Shown: positions 18,388 to 27,700, counted from the first letter of the stretch. The stretch: 64,000 bases of DNA from Halovivax gelatinilyticus (GCF_024300625.1 NZ_CP101322.1:1749992-1813991), one strand, 5' to 3'. The notes: a model not told the origin generated them from the sequence alone. Made by a program: numbers and translations.

Positions 18388-18535
18388 ACCTCTATCTTCG
18401 CCGTTGGCGCGATAATAGTTAGGGTAGAATACCGTCACTGTACGACAATGAACCGTCTCTCAATTATTTTCTACCGCATATAGGGATTTAGCCGACCGAA
18501 TGGAATTTTATCTGGGCGGAACGCGAACGTTGTCG

Positions 18536-19681
18536 TCAGGGTTCTCGCGGCTCGGCGATCTCGTCGATCACCTCGAAGACGGCGTCGATTTCCTCGTCGT
18601 ACGTGAAGAAATGGGGTGCGACGCGGATGCCACCGGCCCGGCTGCTGACGTTGAATCCGCGCTCGTGGAGGTCCTTCGTCACCCGTTTTGCGTCGGCCAC
18701 CTGCACGTTGACGAGCCCCCCTCGACGGTCGCTCTCGTGTGGCGTCGCGACCGAGAATCCGTAGCGTTCGGCGGTTTCGATCGCTCGATCGGTCAGGGAA
18801 ACGACGCGGTCTCTGACGTTTTCGACCCCGAACTCGCGGATGGTCTCGATGCCGGCGGTGGCCGTGTACGCGTTCGATACCGCGGGCGTTCCGAGTTCGA
18901 AGCGCCGGGTTCCGTCCGCGTAGCCCGGCTCGTAGATGTCGAAGTCGAACGTCTCTTCCACCCCGAACCAGCCGCGACTCGTCGGTTCGAGCTGGTTGGC
19001 CAGCTCCTTTCTCACGTAGAGAAATGCGATCCCCGGCCCGCCGAGTAAGAACTTCAACGTCCCGGTCGTGAGCATATCGATGTTCTGTGCTTTGACGTCG
19101 ATCGGGACGATCCCCGCCGACTGGTAGGCGTCGACGAACAGGTACCCACCGCGGTCGTGAACGGCGTCGGCGACCGATTCCACGTCGATGAGGCCGCCGG
19201 TGAACGGTGAGGCGTGGGCCGTACAGACCATGAGGGTGTCTTCGGTCAGCTGCTCGGCGTAGGACTCGACCGGCACGTACCGTCGATCACCCGGATCGGC
19301 AAATTTCAACGCGGCTCCCCGCTCGCGCTGGGCGTGCCAGAATTGCGGGACGGTCGGAAAGTCGAGCGTGGACGTGACGACTTCGTGTCTGTCCGTATAG
19401 TCGAACGCGCTCGCCACCTGTGAAATGGCCGAGGTCGCACTCGAAACGACGGCGATTTCGTCGGGTTCGGCGTTGATGAGCGCGGCGAAGCTCTCCTTTG
19501 CGTCTTCGACGGCCACCAGCCACTCGTCCCACGGCCGAGCCTTCGTCACCCAGTATCGCTCGTACTCCCGCCGGGCCTCCAGGCCGCTCCGTGGAACCGG
19601 ACCGACGGAACAGTTTCGGAGATGGACCCAGCCTTCGTCGGCGATGGCCGGAAACCGGTCACGCCACGACTCGATTGACAT
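18536..19681 (-). CDS. Aminotransferase class V-fold PLP enzyme, paralogue 1
   Basis: A 381-residue fold-type I PLP enzyme of the class V group (cysteine desulfurase, isopenicillin N epimerase, kynureninase relatives). The PLP aspartate is in FVDAYQSAG (about D184) and the Schiff-base lysine is K210 in TGTLKFLLGGPG. No SufS-type active-site cysteine loop is evident, which argues against a desulfurase. The N-terminal LRNCSVGPVPRSG motif is shared with paralogue 2 at 20462. A TATA-like motif lies about 30 bp before ATG 19681. The reaction (epimerase, lyase or hydrolase on an amino acid) cannot be fixed, but the RidA-like gene between the two paralogues suggests a reactive imine or enamine product. 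Confidence 0.82.
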   Translation of the reverse strand: MSIESWRDRFPAIADEGWVHLRNCSVGPVPRSGLEARREYERYWVTKARPWDEWLVAVEDAKESFAALINAEPDEIAVVSSATSAISQVASAFDYTDRHEVVTSTLDFPTVPQFWHAQRERGAALKFADPGDRRYVPVESYAEQLTEDTLMVCTAHASPFTGGLIDVESVADAVHDRGGYLFVDAYQSAGIVPIDVKAQNIDMLTTGTLKFLLGGPGIAFLYVRKELANQLEPTSRGWFGVEETFDFDIYEPGYADGTRRFELGTPAVSNAYTATAGIETIREFGVENVRDRVVSLTDRAIETAERYGFSVATPHESDRRGGLVNVQVADAKRVTKDLHERGFNVSSRAGGIRVAPHFFTYDEEIDAVFEVIDEIAEPREP

Positions 19682-19834
19682 AGTATCGCACGTATTTACG
19701 CTGAGTACACATAAATGAACGCAGTGCTGTCGGCCCGTCTACTCCTAAATTGTTTGATTCACATCATCATTTCCGGGCGCTCCGGTGCCGACTACGGACT
19801 CGAAACTCTCGGGAACCCGACCGGCGTCCTCGCG

Positions 19835-20305
19835 TTATCTGGAGACGTGTTCTAGTTCCCACTCGTCGGCCGGGATGACGGCCTCGGCGTCGGCTTCGAT
19901 TCGCATCCCGTCGAGGCCCACGCTCGGCGATGTGATCATCGTGCTCGCCGGCAGGTGATCGTCGGGCAGGACCGATTCGCGGACGCGGCAGGTCTCGATG
20001 TACTCGTCGTCGTCGAGTGCTTCGGTGACGAGTTCGAGCCTGACGACGTCGCGCAGGTCACCGCCGGCGAGCGCCAGTAACTCTTCGATCGTATCGAGGA
20101 CGTATTGGAGCTGTTTCGCGACGTCGTCGGGCGCGACGACGTCCCCGTTCGAATCCAGCGGACCGGTCCCCGAGACGTACAGCTGCTTGTGCGTCCCGTG
20201 ATCGACGACCACCGCCTCCGAGTGCGGGAGGCCGCTAACGCCGTCGACGGAATCGAACACCGACAGGTCGCTCCCGACGTCAGCACCGATAACGGTCTTT
20301 TTCAT
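19835..20305 (-). CDS. RidA family protein
   Basis: A 156-residue Rid-fold protein: LYVSGTGPLD, TIEELLALAGGDLRDVVRLE and a final MRIEADAEAV strand. As in the copy at 1360, the arginine of the RidA active site is replaced (PASTMI), so it falls outside the classical deaminase subgroup. It lies between two paralogous class V PLP enzyme genes, on the same strand as the first (18536-19681) and divergent from the second (20462). That position suggests it handles an unstable product of these enzymes, or another hydrolysis step. Confidence 0.82.
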   Translation of the reverse strand: MKKTVIGADVGSDLSVFDSVDGVSGLPHSEAVVVDHGTHKQLYVSGTGPLDSNGDVVAPDDVAKQLQYVLDTIEELLALAGGDLRDVVRLELVTEALDDDEYIETCRVRESVLPDDHLPASTMITSPSVGLDGMRIEADAEAVIPADEWELEHVSR

Positions 20306-20430
20306 ACGAAATCGATCGCAGAGCGTCTACTTTATGCTATTGTGTAGCACCTAACGAGTTCGTCGACGCGATCCGCTCGAACCTCTCGGATTCGTAATCA
20401 CTTCAACGGCCGGTAGCCGGTAAACCAGGG

Positions 20431-20440
20431 TTTAATAGAC
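20431..20440 (+). promoter_or_regulatory. TATA box for the second class V PLP enzyme
   Basis: tttaatagac is centred about 28 bp before ATG 20462, with the start codon directly at the expected transcription start: a clear leaderless promoter. Confidence 0.55.
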
Positions 20441-20461
20441 GACGCTCGCTTCTAGCAGTGA

Positions 20462-21601
20462 ATGTCTATCGAATCCTGGAGAGCTAGATTTCCCGAGATT
20501 TCGACGGGAGATCGAATCCACCTGAACAACTGTTCGGTCGGCCCCATCCCCGAAACCGGGCTGGAGGCGGCGGATGCGTTCAAACGCTCGTTAGTCGAGG
20601 AGATCAATCCGTGGGAGGCGTGGCTCGAGACGGTCGACGAGGCCGTCGAACGCTTCGCCGAACTCATCAACGCCGACGTCGACGAGGTCGCGATCATGAC
20701 GAGCGCGACGCAGGCGATTTCTGGCGTGGCGAGCGCGTTCGACTTCGACGAGCGAGACGAAGTCGTCACGTCGGACCTCGACTTCCCGACCGTTCCGCAC
20801 GTCTGGCACGCACACGAATCGCGGGGTGCGACCGTTCGATACGCTGAATCGGGCGACCGTCACCACGTGCCGGCCGAGGCGTACATCGAGGAGCTCTCTG
20901 ACCGAACCCAGCTGGTCTGTACGGCCCACGCCTATCCGTTCACCGGCGGGTTACTGGACGTCGAACCCGTCGCAGACGCCGTTCACGACCGGGGTGGGTA
21001 CCTCTTTCTGGACGCCTACCAGTCGGCGGGGATCGTTCCGATCGACGTCAAAGCACAGAACATCGACATGCTCACGGCCGGCTCGCCGAAATTCTTACTC
21101 GGCGGACCCGGCATGGCGTTCCTGTACGTCGACCGTGACGTCGCGAACGAACTCGAACCCACCGCGAGGGGCTGGTTCGGCGTCAAGGACCGATTCGACT
21201 TTCCCCTCCGCGATCCGGAGTACGCACCCGGCACTCGTCGCTTCGAGATGGGGACGCCGCCCGTTCCGAGCGCGTTCACCGCCAATGCCGGTCTGGAAAC
21301 CCTCCTCGAGTACGGCATCGAGAACGTCAGAGAGCGCGTCGTCGAGACCTCCGGCCACCTGATCGAGGCGGCCGAAGCACGGGGGTATTCCGTAGCGACG
21401 CCGCGCGACGACGAGCGACGGGCCGGCGTCGTCAACGTGCAGGTCGAAAACCCGGACGCGACACTGGAGGCCCTCCACGAGCGAAACGTCAAGGTGAGCG
21501 GTCGAAACGGCGGCATCCGTGCGGGCGTCCACTTTTTCAACACCGAATCGGAGATGGACGCGTTCGTCGACGTCCTGGACGACGTGACGAACCCGCGGTA
21601 A
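20462..21601 (+). CDS. Aminotransferase class V-fold PLP enzyme, paralogue 2
   Basis: A 379-residue enzyme strongly similar along its whole length to the gene at 18536, with shared blocks such as MSIESW, NCSVGP, YQSAGIVPIDVKAQNIDML and RGWFGV. The lysine is K210 in AGSPKFLLGGPG. Differences cluster in the substrate-facing loops (for example TGTLKF against AGSPKF), so the paralogues may act on different or opposite-configuration substrates. The leaderless ATG 20462 has its own TATA box and is divergent from RidA. An 8-bp hairpin follows the stop codon. Confidence 0.82.
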   Translation: MSIESWRARFPEISTGDRIHLNNCSVGPIPETGLEAADAFKRSLVEEINPWEAWLETVDEAVERFAELINADVDEVAIMTSATQAISGVASAFDFDERDEVVTSDLDFPTVPHVWHAHESRGATVRYAESGDRHHVPAEAYIEELSDRTQLVCTAHAYPFTGGLLDVEPVADAVHDRGGYLFLDAYQSAGIVPIDVKAQNIDMLTAGSPKFLLGGPGMAFLYVDRDVANELEPTARGWFGVKDRFDFPLRDPEYAPGTRRFEMGTPPVPSAFTANAGLETLLEYGIENVRERVVETSGHLIEAAEARGYSVATPRDDERRAGVVNVQVENPDATLEALHERNVKVSGRNGGIRAGVHFFNTESEMDAFVDVLDDVTNPR

Positions 21602-21615
21602 GCCGAGCGCCAGGA

Positions 21616-21636
21616 CCCGGTCGCCGTTCGACCGGG
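21616..21636 (+). terminator. Stem-loop after the second PLP enzyme gene
   Basis: CCCGGTCG and CGACCGGG form a perfect 8-bp stem around CCGTT, starting 15 bp after the stop at 21601. It is a possible terminator between convergent genes; no T-tract follows. Confidence 0.35.
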
Positions 21637-21649
21637 CATCCTCGCGCGT

Positions 21650-21752
21650 TCGAATCTGCGTCGAAATTCGGTCGATCGTCCACGCCCGGCTCGAATCTGC
21701 GTCGAAATCCGACTATTCGTTTGCTACCTGCTCAAACTGTATCGAAATCCGA
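21650..21752. repeat. Three degenerate direct repeats, period about 41 bp
   Basis: tcgaatctgcgtcgaaat occurs at about 21650 and 21691, and a decayed third copy (tcaaactgtatcgaaatcc) lies at about 21731. They occupy the gap between the convergent PLP enzyme and HyuA genes. The regular spacing suggests a repeat unit rather than chance; its function is unknown. Confidence 0.5.
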
Positions 21753-21858
21753 TCCGTGAGCAACGCGAGTAGTCGGTGACAATCCGGGCGAAGCGATCTC
21801 GATTCGACGACCAGGAGGAGTCGGGAGCCGTCTCACCAGCCAGCGGGCGAGCCCGATC

Positions 21859-23934
21859 TTACGGATCGGATCGGACGGTCGGTATCTCGGCTCCCTCGTC
21901 GGTGATCACGACGTTTCCGTTCGTGGTGACCGTCGCGACCTTCTCCGGCGGAACGATCGTCGTCGAACCCGTTTCCTTGAGGATCGCGGGACCATCGACC
22001 GTCTCTCCGACGGCGAGGTACCGGCGATCGTGTACGTCGGCCGAGACGAATCCGGTCTCCGAGAAGTAGACGTCGCGTTCGTCGAGCCGGCTGTCTCCGT
22101 CGGCGGCGACCGTCGCCGGATCGTAGCCGGCCGACTCAACCGTTCCGGACACCCGGAGGATCACGGTCTCGACCGGTTCGGACCGGCGCGCGTGTCCGTA
22201 CATTCGCCGGTGCATCTCGTGGAAGGCCTCCGTCGTCCGGGAGAATACGTCCGCGTCGATCGGCTCGCTCGTATCGGCGGGGACGGGAACGGTCAACTCG
22301 TACGATTGGCCCGCATAGCGCATGTCGATGGCGCGTTCTGCGGTGACGTCGTCCGGTTCGAAATTCTGCTCGGTAAAGCGCTCGAACACCGTCGAGACGA
22401 GTTCGTCGAACTGCTCGTTCACCGTCTCTAGATCGAGTTCCGACTTTCGATACGAGTGGGATTCGTCGACGCGAACGTCGGCGACGAGCAGCCCGTTCGC
22501 CGAGAAGACGCCCGGATTGTTTGGAACGAGGACGCCTTGCATGTCCATCGCGTCGGCGACCGGCACGGAGTGAAGCGGGCCCGCGCCGCCGAACCCGACC
22601 AGCACGTAGTCGCTCGGGTCCTCGCCTCGTTCGACGGTCACTCGCCTGATTTCGCGCGTGAGACTCGCGTTCGAGACGTTGACGACGCTCTGGGCCGCCT
22701 CCTCGACCGACTGACCGAGCGGCTCGGCGATCTGCTCTCTGAACAACTCGCGAGTCCGATCGACGACCAGGTCGACGTCGCCGCCGATGAAGCTGCTCGG
22801 ATCGATTCGACCGAGCAGGAGGTTCGCATCGGTGAGCGTCGCCCGCTCGCCCCCGCGATCGTAACAGATCGGACCGGGGTCGGCTCCCGAGCTCTCCGGC
22901 CCGACGCGGAGGGCGCCACCGTCGTCGACCCTCGTGATGCTTCCCCCGCCGGCGCCGACCGTACTGAGGTCGATCATCGGCGTCTTGATCGGGAGGTTGT
23001 TGATCTCGCTCTCGGTCGTTCGGACGATTTCGCCGTCCCTGACGATGCTGACGTCGGTACTCGTTCCGCCCATGTCCATGCCGATCGCGTTCGGATACCC
23101 CACCTGCGCGCTGGTGTGTCGGGTGGCGACGGCGCCGGCCGCCGGCCCCGAAAGGACCGTTCGGATCGCGTTCTCCGTCGCTTGCCCCGCTCGAAGGAGT
23201 CCGCCGCCGGTGTGCATGATGTTCAACGGCACGTCGATGCCGCGCGATTCGAGCTCGGACTCTAAGTTGTTGATGTAGTCGCGGATCTTCACTTTCACCG
23301 CCTCGTTCAGGGCGGTCGTGATGGTCCGCTCGTACTCGCGAATCTCCGGATACACGTCCGATGAGAGGGCGTAGGAGGTGTCGTCGGCGTGGCGTTCGAT
23401 CAACGAACCGACCTGCTGTTCGTGGTCGCCGTTGAGATACGAGTACAGCATCGAGACGACGATCGATTCGACGTTTTCGTCCGTGAGTGTCTCGATCGCC
23501 GCCCGCGCCGCCTCCTCGTCGAGCGCTTCGATCTCCTCGCCGCTGTAATCGAGCCTCCCGGGGACTTCCGTTCGGAGGTGACGCGGGATAACCGCGGGCG
23601 GCTTATCGGTAAACAGGTTGTACAGCTCGGGACGCGTTTGATCGCCGATCTCGATCACGTCGCGCAGGCCGTCGTTCGTTATCAGGCCGATTTTCGGCAG
23701 TTCCCCCTCGAGCACCGCGTTCGTCCCCACCGTCGTCCCGTGGCTCAAAAACCCGACGTTCTCCTCGCGTTCGTCGTTCTCTTCTAAGGCTTTCGTGACG
23801 CCGGTGATCACGCCCCGTTCGAACGCGTCGGGGGTCGACGGCGTTTTGGTGGTGTAGACGGTGTTGCCCGCCTCGTCGAACAGCACGATATCGGTGAACG
23901 TTCCGCCGATGTCTACGCCGAGTCGAAGGCTCAT
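21859..23934 (-). CDS. hyuA: Hydantoinase/oxoprolinase family protein, A subunit (HyuA)
   Basis: A 691-residue protein with an actin/hexokinase-like ATPase start (LGVDIGGTFTDIVLFD), a second GMDMGGTSTDVSIV motif near the middle and the C-terminal hydantoinase A domain. In this family (N-methylhydantoinase, 5-oxoprolinase, acetone carboxylase, caprolactamase) the A subunit binds ATP and activates a cyclic or carbonyl substrate. The gene overlaps the hyuB-type stop by 4 bp (ATGA), so the two are translationally coupled. Length is normal for a separate A subunit. Sequence alone does not show which lactam or hydantoin is opened. Confidence 0.88.
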   Translation of the reverse strand: MSLRLGVDIGGTFTDIVLFDEAGNTVYTTKTPSTPDAFERGVITGVTKALEENDEREENVGFLSHGTTVGTNAVLEGELPKIGLITNDGLRDVIEIGDQTRPELYNLFTDKPPAVIPRHLRTEVPGRLDYSGEEIEALDEEAARAAIETLTDENVESIVVSMLYSYLNGDHEQQVGSLIERHADDTSYALSSDVYPEIREYERTITTALNEAVKVKIRDYINNLESELESRGIDVPLNIMHTGGGLLRAGQATENAIRTVLSGPAAGAVATRHTSAQVGYPNAIGMDMGGTSTDVSIVRDGEIVRTTESEINNLPIKTPMIDLSTVGAGGGSITRVDDGGALRVGPESSGADPGPICYDRGGERATLTDANLLLGRIDPSSFIGGDVDLVVDRTRELFREQIAEPLGQSVEEAAQSVVNVSNASLTREIRRVTVERGEDPSDYVLVGFGGAGPLHSVPVADAMDMQGVLVPNNPGVFSANGLLVADVRVDESHSYRKSELDLETVNEQFDELVSTVFERFTEQNFEPDDVTAERAIDMRYAGQSYELTVPVPADTSEPIDADVFSRTTEAFHEMHRRMYGHARRSEPVETVILRVSGTVESAGYDPATVAADGDSRLDERDVYFSETGFVSADVHDRRYLAVGETVDGPAILKETGSTTIVPPEKVATVTTNGNVVITDEGAEIPTVRSDP

Positions 23935-25772
23935 TGGCCACCACCTCCCGAGCGAGCGGCGGTCCCATCTCCCGCCCGATCGTCACGGGCGGACGCTCCC
24001 GGGCGTGCCGTCGTCGGCTCCGACCCGTTCGCTTCGCTCCCTTCGGCGTCACCGCGCCGTTCGCTGCGTAGGCGTTCAGTCTCCTCCAGATCGATCTCCC
24101 GGTTCGATCGGTCGACGACGACGCCGTATACGTCCCGGGCCTTCTCTACGGATACCTTCTCGTCGATCACGTCCTGCAAGACCAATTCCGGGTCGCGCTC
24201 GAGCGGACTCCCGTAGCCACCGCCGCCGGGCGTCTGAATGCTCGCGACCTGTCCGGCGTCCAGCCTCGTCGTCGACTTGGAACCGACCTCCCGTTCTTCG
24301 CCCGTGTCCGGATCGATCACGTACCTCGCCGGTTTCGCGTCTTCGCCGCCGAAGAGCCCCCACGGGGCGAACTTCGAGCGATCGGACAGCACGGTGAACG
24401 AGGACTCGTGGTCGTAAAACTCCATATCGCGGCGGACGCCGAGTCCCCCGCGAAACCGACCGGCTCCCTCCGAGTCCTGGCGCAGCTCGTACGCTCGGAC
24501 GTACATCGGAATCTCCCCTTCGATCTCCTCGATCGGGCTGTTTGCGGTGTTTTGCAGGTGCGGTTGGACGGCGTCCATGCCGTCTTTCGTCGGGCGGGCG
24601 CCGTAGCCGCCGGCGAACGTTTCGTAGTAGACGTAGGATTCGCCGTCGCGCGGATCGGTTCCACCGTAGGCGACGTTCACGACGGTTCCCTTCGTCGCGG
24701 CGATGACGCGGTCTGGGATCGCCTCAGAGAGGCACTTTATGACGAGGTCGGGGACGCGCTGGGTAACCTCGCCGGTCGCGGCGATCGGCGCGTTCTCGTC
24801 CGGATTGACCATCGATCCCTCGGGCGTGATCAGTTCGAACGGGCGATAGAACCCCTCGTTCTGGGGCAGATCTTCCTCGAACAGGCTGCGGATCGCCATC
24901 ATGACGGCGGCGAAGACGGTGGAGGGATTCGAGTTGAGCGGCCCGCGGTTCTGGTCGGCCGTTCCCGTGAAGTCGAAGGTCAGCTCGTCGCCGTCGATTC
25001 GCACCTCGAGTTCGAGTTTAACGGGTTCGTCGACGATACCGTCGCCGTCGAGGTAATCCGTCGCGTGGTAGTGGCCGTCCGGCAGTCGGTCGATCTCCGC
25101 GCGCACTCGCTGCTCGGTGTACTCCAGCAACTCGTCGATGTGTGCGCCGAGCGCTTCGCGCTGATACGCTTCGAACACCTCGGTGTAGCGTCGGGACCCG
25201 ATCTGGTTCGCGCCGAGCTGGGCGTGGTAGTCGCCGACGCGCTGTTTGGCTCCTCGAACGTTTCGCGTGAGGACGCGAAGCATCTCTTCGTCGTACTCCC
25301 AGCCTCGAACCGCCTTCATGCCGGGCATGATCAGCCCCTCGCCGTAGAGGCTCGTACTGTCGGACGGGATCCCGCCGGGCGTTTCTCCGCCGATGTCGAC
25401 GTGGTGTGCGTCGTTCCCGACGAATCCGATCACCTCGCCGTCGTGGAACACCGGCGAGATCAACATCACGTCTGGCAGGTGGACGGCGCCACCCTGGGCC
25501 GGATCGTTCAGAAGGAATCCGTCGCCCGGCTCCAGGTCCCCCTTTCGTTCTTCCATGATCGCTGGGGTCGCGTACAGAAGTGCCGCAACCTGGGAGGGAG
25601 CCGCGGTAAACTGAGCGATGTGGCGACAGTCGGCGTCGAACAGCGCACAGGAGTAATCCCGCCTGATCTTGATGTTAGTCGAGTAGGAGGTCCGCTCTAA
25701 GGTCACTCCCATCTCCTCTACAATTCCCTGTAATTCGTGACGGAATATCTCGAGTTCGTCACCAGAAACCAT
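23931..25772 (-). CDS. hyuB: Hydantoinase/oxoprolinase family protein, B subunit (HyuB)
   Basis: A 613-residue B subunit with the family N-terminus (EIFRHELQGIVEEMGVTLERTSYSTNIKIRRD, shown here only as a pattern of short blocks: HELQ, EEMG, TSYS), the HHVDIGGE metal-site region and a C-terminal GGGYGSPLERDP motif. The last 50 residues are an unstructured, charged Ser/Gly-rich tail beyond the usual family end. It is the first gene of a two-gene operon with HyuA. ATG 25772 is the first in frame. The isochorismatase-like amidase gene lies just upstream in sequence (25966) on the same strand, consistent with one pathway. Confidence 0.88.
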   Translation of the reverse strand: MVSGDELEIFRHELQGIVEEMGVTLERTSYSTNIKIRRDYSCALFDADCRHIAQFTAAPSQVAALLYATPAIMEERKGDLEPGDGFLLNDPAQGGAVHLPDVMLISPVFHDGEVIGFVGNDAHHVDIGGETPGGIPSDSTSLYGEGLIMPGMKAVRGWEYDEEMLRVLTRNVRGAKQRVGDYHAQLGANQIGSRRYTEVFEAYQREALGAHIDELLEYTEQRVRAEIDRLPDGHYHATDYLDGDGIVDEPVKLELEVRIDGDELTFDFTGTADQNRGPLNSNPSTVFAAVMMAIRSLFEEDLPQNEGFYRPFELITPEGSMVNPDENAPIAATGEVTQRVPDLVIKCLSEAIPDRVIAATKGTVVNVAYGGTDPRDGESYVYYETFAGGYGARPTKDGMDAVQPHLQNTANSPIEEIEGEIPMYVRAYELRQDSEGAGRFRGGLGVRRDMEFYDHESSFTVLSDRSKFAPWGLFGGEDAKPARYVIDPDTGEEREVGSKSTTRLDAGQVASIQTPGGGGYGSPLERDPELVLQDVIDEKVSVEKARDVYGVVVDRSNREIDLEETERLRSERRGDAEGSEANGSEPTTARPGASARDDRAGDGTAARSGGGGQ

Positions 25773-25965
25773 GCTAACGGCTTTCGAAGGAGCGGAGTTA
25801 ACACTACCGTCTTACTGTTTCAACGAAGACATATAGGAAATATGTGAATATAGGTGGTGTGTCACGTCGGGGTGCGCGCACTCTCGCGATACTATCTGCG
25901 GTATTCGGGTGATTGATGGCTCGAAACGCCGAATCTCTGTTTCTCCATCACGTAAAAATCATCCG

Positions 25966-26613
25966 TCACTTCTCGGCTGCAGACAGCGACTCGAAATACG
26001 TGACAACTTCTTTTACTGAAACGACGTCGCCGATCCGTGCGTGGATGTCGACCAAACTCGCTTCGGCCTGGTCGGGCGACCGGTCGCCGACGGCCCGGTC
26101 GGGGACGATGACGCGATACCCTCTGGCACACCCGTCAGTCGCCGTGGCTCGAATACAGCCGCTCGTCGAGCAGCCCGAAAGAATCAGGGTGTCTATCTCC
26201 CACGCGTTCAACAGCGTGGCCAGCTCCGTCTCGTGGAAGGCGTTCGCCTGGTGTTTGTCGACGATCGCGTGCTCGTCTCCGACACACAATCGATCGTCGA
26301 GCGAGCCGGATTCCGTCTCGGGATCGTACGCCGAGGGATCGGCGTTCAGTTTCGCCCACTTGCCGATCAGTTCCCGATTGGGATACGGGACGTTCCGAAC
26401 GAATACGACGGGAAATCCGCCCCGGTCGGCCGCGGAAACGAGTTCGTTCGAGGCCGATATCACCGCGGACAGATCCGTTCCGTGATAGTCGTCCTCGCGC
26501 GTGAGTACGTTCTGCAGGTCGATGACGACCACCGCCGGCCGTTTCCCGAACCCGATACGCTGACTCGACAACCCGACCCGGTCTTCGATCGTTTCAGCGT
26601 CGATTCGCTCCAT
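25966..26613 (-). CDS. Isochorismatase-fold cysteine hydrolase, N-carbamoylsarcosine amidase / maleamate amidase-like
   Basis: A 215-residue cysteine hydrolase with the complete triad D32 (VVIDLQN), K120 (IVDKHQANAF) and C153 (GCSTSGCIRATATD). The downstream VPDRAVGDRSP and LVDIHARIGDVVS motifs are typical of N-carbamoylsarcosine amidohydrolase and of maleamate amidohydrolase. The first would act after hydantoinase, giving sarcosine, CO2 and ammonia. The second would make maleate, a substrate for the isomerase-like protein at 388. It lies 193 bp upstream of hyuB on the same strand. Cytoplasmic, probably oligomeric. Confidence 0.83.
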   Translation of the reverse strand: MERIDAETIEDRVGLSSQRIGFGKRPAVVVIDLQNVLTREDDYHGTDLSAVISASNELVSAADRGGFPVVFVRNVPYPNRELIGKWAKLNADPSAYDPETESGSLDDRLCVGDEHAIVDKHQANAFHETELATLLNAWEIDTLILSGCSTSGCIRATATDGCARGYRVIVPDRAVGDRSPDQAEASLVDIHARIGDVVSVKEVVTYFESLSAAEK

Positions 26614-26704
26614 CTCTACGAGGTACTCGACGCATTCGACTATGACACTACTGGCTCGAACCCGACAGGAACTTTCGGCGGAGACCCACCGACGGTGTGG
26701 TAAC

Positions 26705-27694
26705 TTACGTGCCGGCGCCGCCGTCGAGCACCGCTTTGAGTCCCTCCTCGATGCGCGGCGGATTCGGCAGGTAGTAATCTTCCATCCCGAGCATCGGGAT
26801 CGGGACGTCGAAGCCGGTCACTCGCTCGATCGGCGCCTCGAGGTACATCAGCGCGTCCTCGTTGATGGTTGCGACGAGCTCGGCGGCGAACCCGCCCGTC
26901 TTTGGCCCCTCGTGAACTACCGCCACCTTCCCGGTTTTCTTCACCGACTCGACGATCGTTTCGCGGTCGAGCGGCGAGATCGTCCGCAGATCGATCACCT
27001 CGATCGAGATGTCGCGTTCGGCCTCGAGATTCTCGGCCGCCGCCATCGTTTCTGGCATCATCGAACCCCAGGAGATGACGGTGATATCCTCGCCCTCGGT
27101 CCGGACCGCGGCTTCGCCGAGCGGAATCGTGTACTCCTCTTCGGGAACCGGTTCGCGGAACGATCGGTAGAGGCGTTTCGGTTCGAGGAACAAGACCGGA
27201 TCGGGATTCTCGATCGCCGAGAGGAGCAACCCCTTCGTGTCGGCGGGGGTACTCGGAACGACCACCTGCAGGCCCGGAATGTGGGCGTAGGCGGCTTCGA
27301 GGCTCTCTGAGTGATGTTCGAGCGCGCGCACCCCGCCGCCGTAGGGAGCCCGGATGACCATCGGCGCGCTCATCTCTCCGCGCGTTCGCCACCGGATTCG
27401 GCTGGCCATCGAGACCAGTTGATTGAACGTCGGTGGAAGGAATCCGGAGAATTGAATCTCTGCAACCGGCCGATACCCGTACATCGCCAGTCCGACGGCC
27501 GAGCCGGCGATCGCGATCTCCGTGATCGGGGTATCCAGGACGCGTTTGGGGCCGAACTCGTCTTTGAGCCCCTGCGTGGCTCGAAAGACGCCGCCCGTTT
27601 CCGCGACGTCCTCACCGTAGACGACGACGTTCTCGTCGCCCGCCATCGCGGTGTGCAGTGCATCGTTCACCGACTCGACGATTGTTGCGTTCAT
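26705..27694 (-). CDS. 2-oxoacid dehydrogenase E1 component, beta subunit
   Basis: A 329-residue transketolase-like protein with the family N-terminus VYGEDVAETGGVFRATQGL, the central RAPYGGGVRALEHHSES block and the C-terminal transketolase_C domain (KVAVVHEGPKTGGFAAEL). With the alpha subunit it forms the TPP-dependent E1 of pyruvate, branched-chain or acetoin-type dehydrogenases. The alpha gene ends 6 bp upstream, an obvious operon. No lipoyl E2 or dihydrolipoamide dehydrogenase gene occurs in the window, so the partner subunits must lie elsewhere or the E1 acts alone. Confidence 0.9.
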   Translation of the reverse strand: MNATIVESVNDALHTAMAGDENVVVYGEDVAETGGVFRATQGLKDEFGPKRVLDTPITEIAIAGSAVGLAMYGYRPVAEIQFSGFLPPTFNQLVSMASRIRWRTRGEMSAPMVIRAPYGGGVRALEHHSESLEAAYAHIPGLQVVVPSTPADTKGLLLSAIENPDPVLFLEPKRLYRSFREPVPEEEYTIPLGEAAVRTEGEDITVISWGSMMPETMAAAENLEAERDISIEVIDLRTISPLDRETIVESVKKTGKVAVVHEGPKTGGFAAELVATINEDALMYLEAPIERVTGFDVPIPMLGMEDYYLPNPPRIEEGLKAVLDGGAGT

Positions 27695-27700
27695 TGGTGA

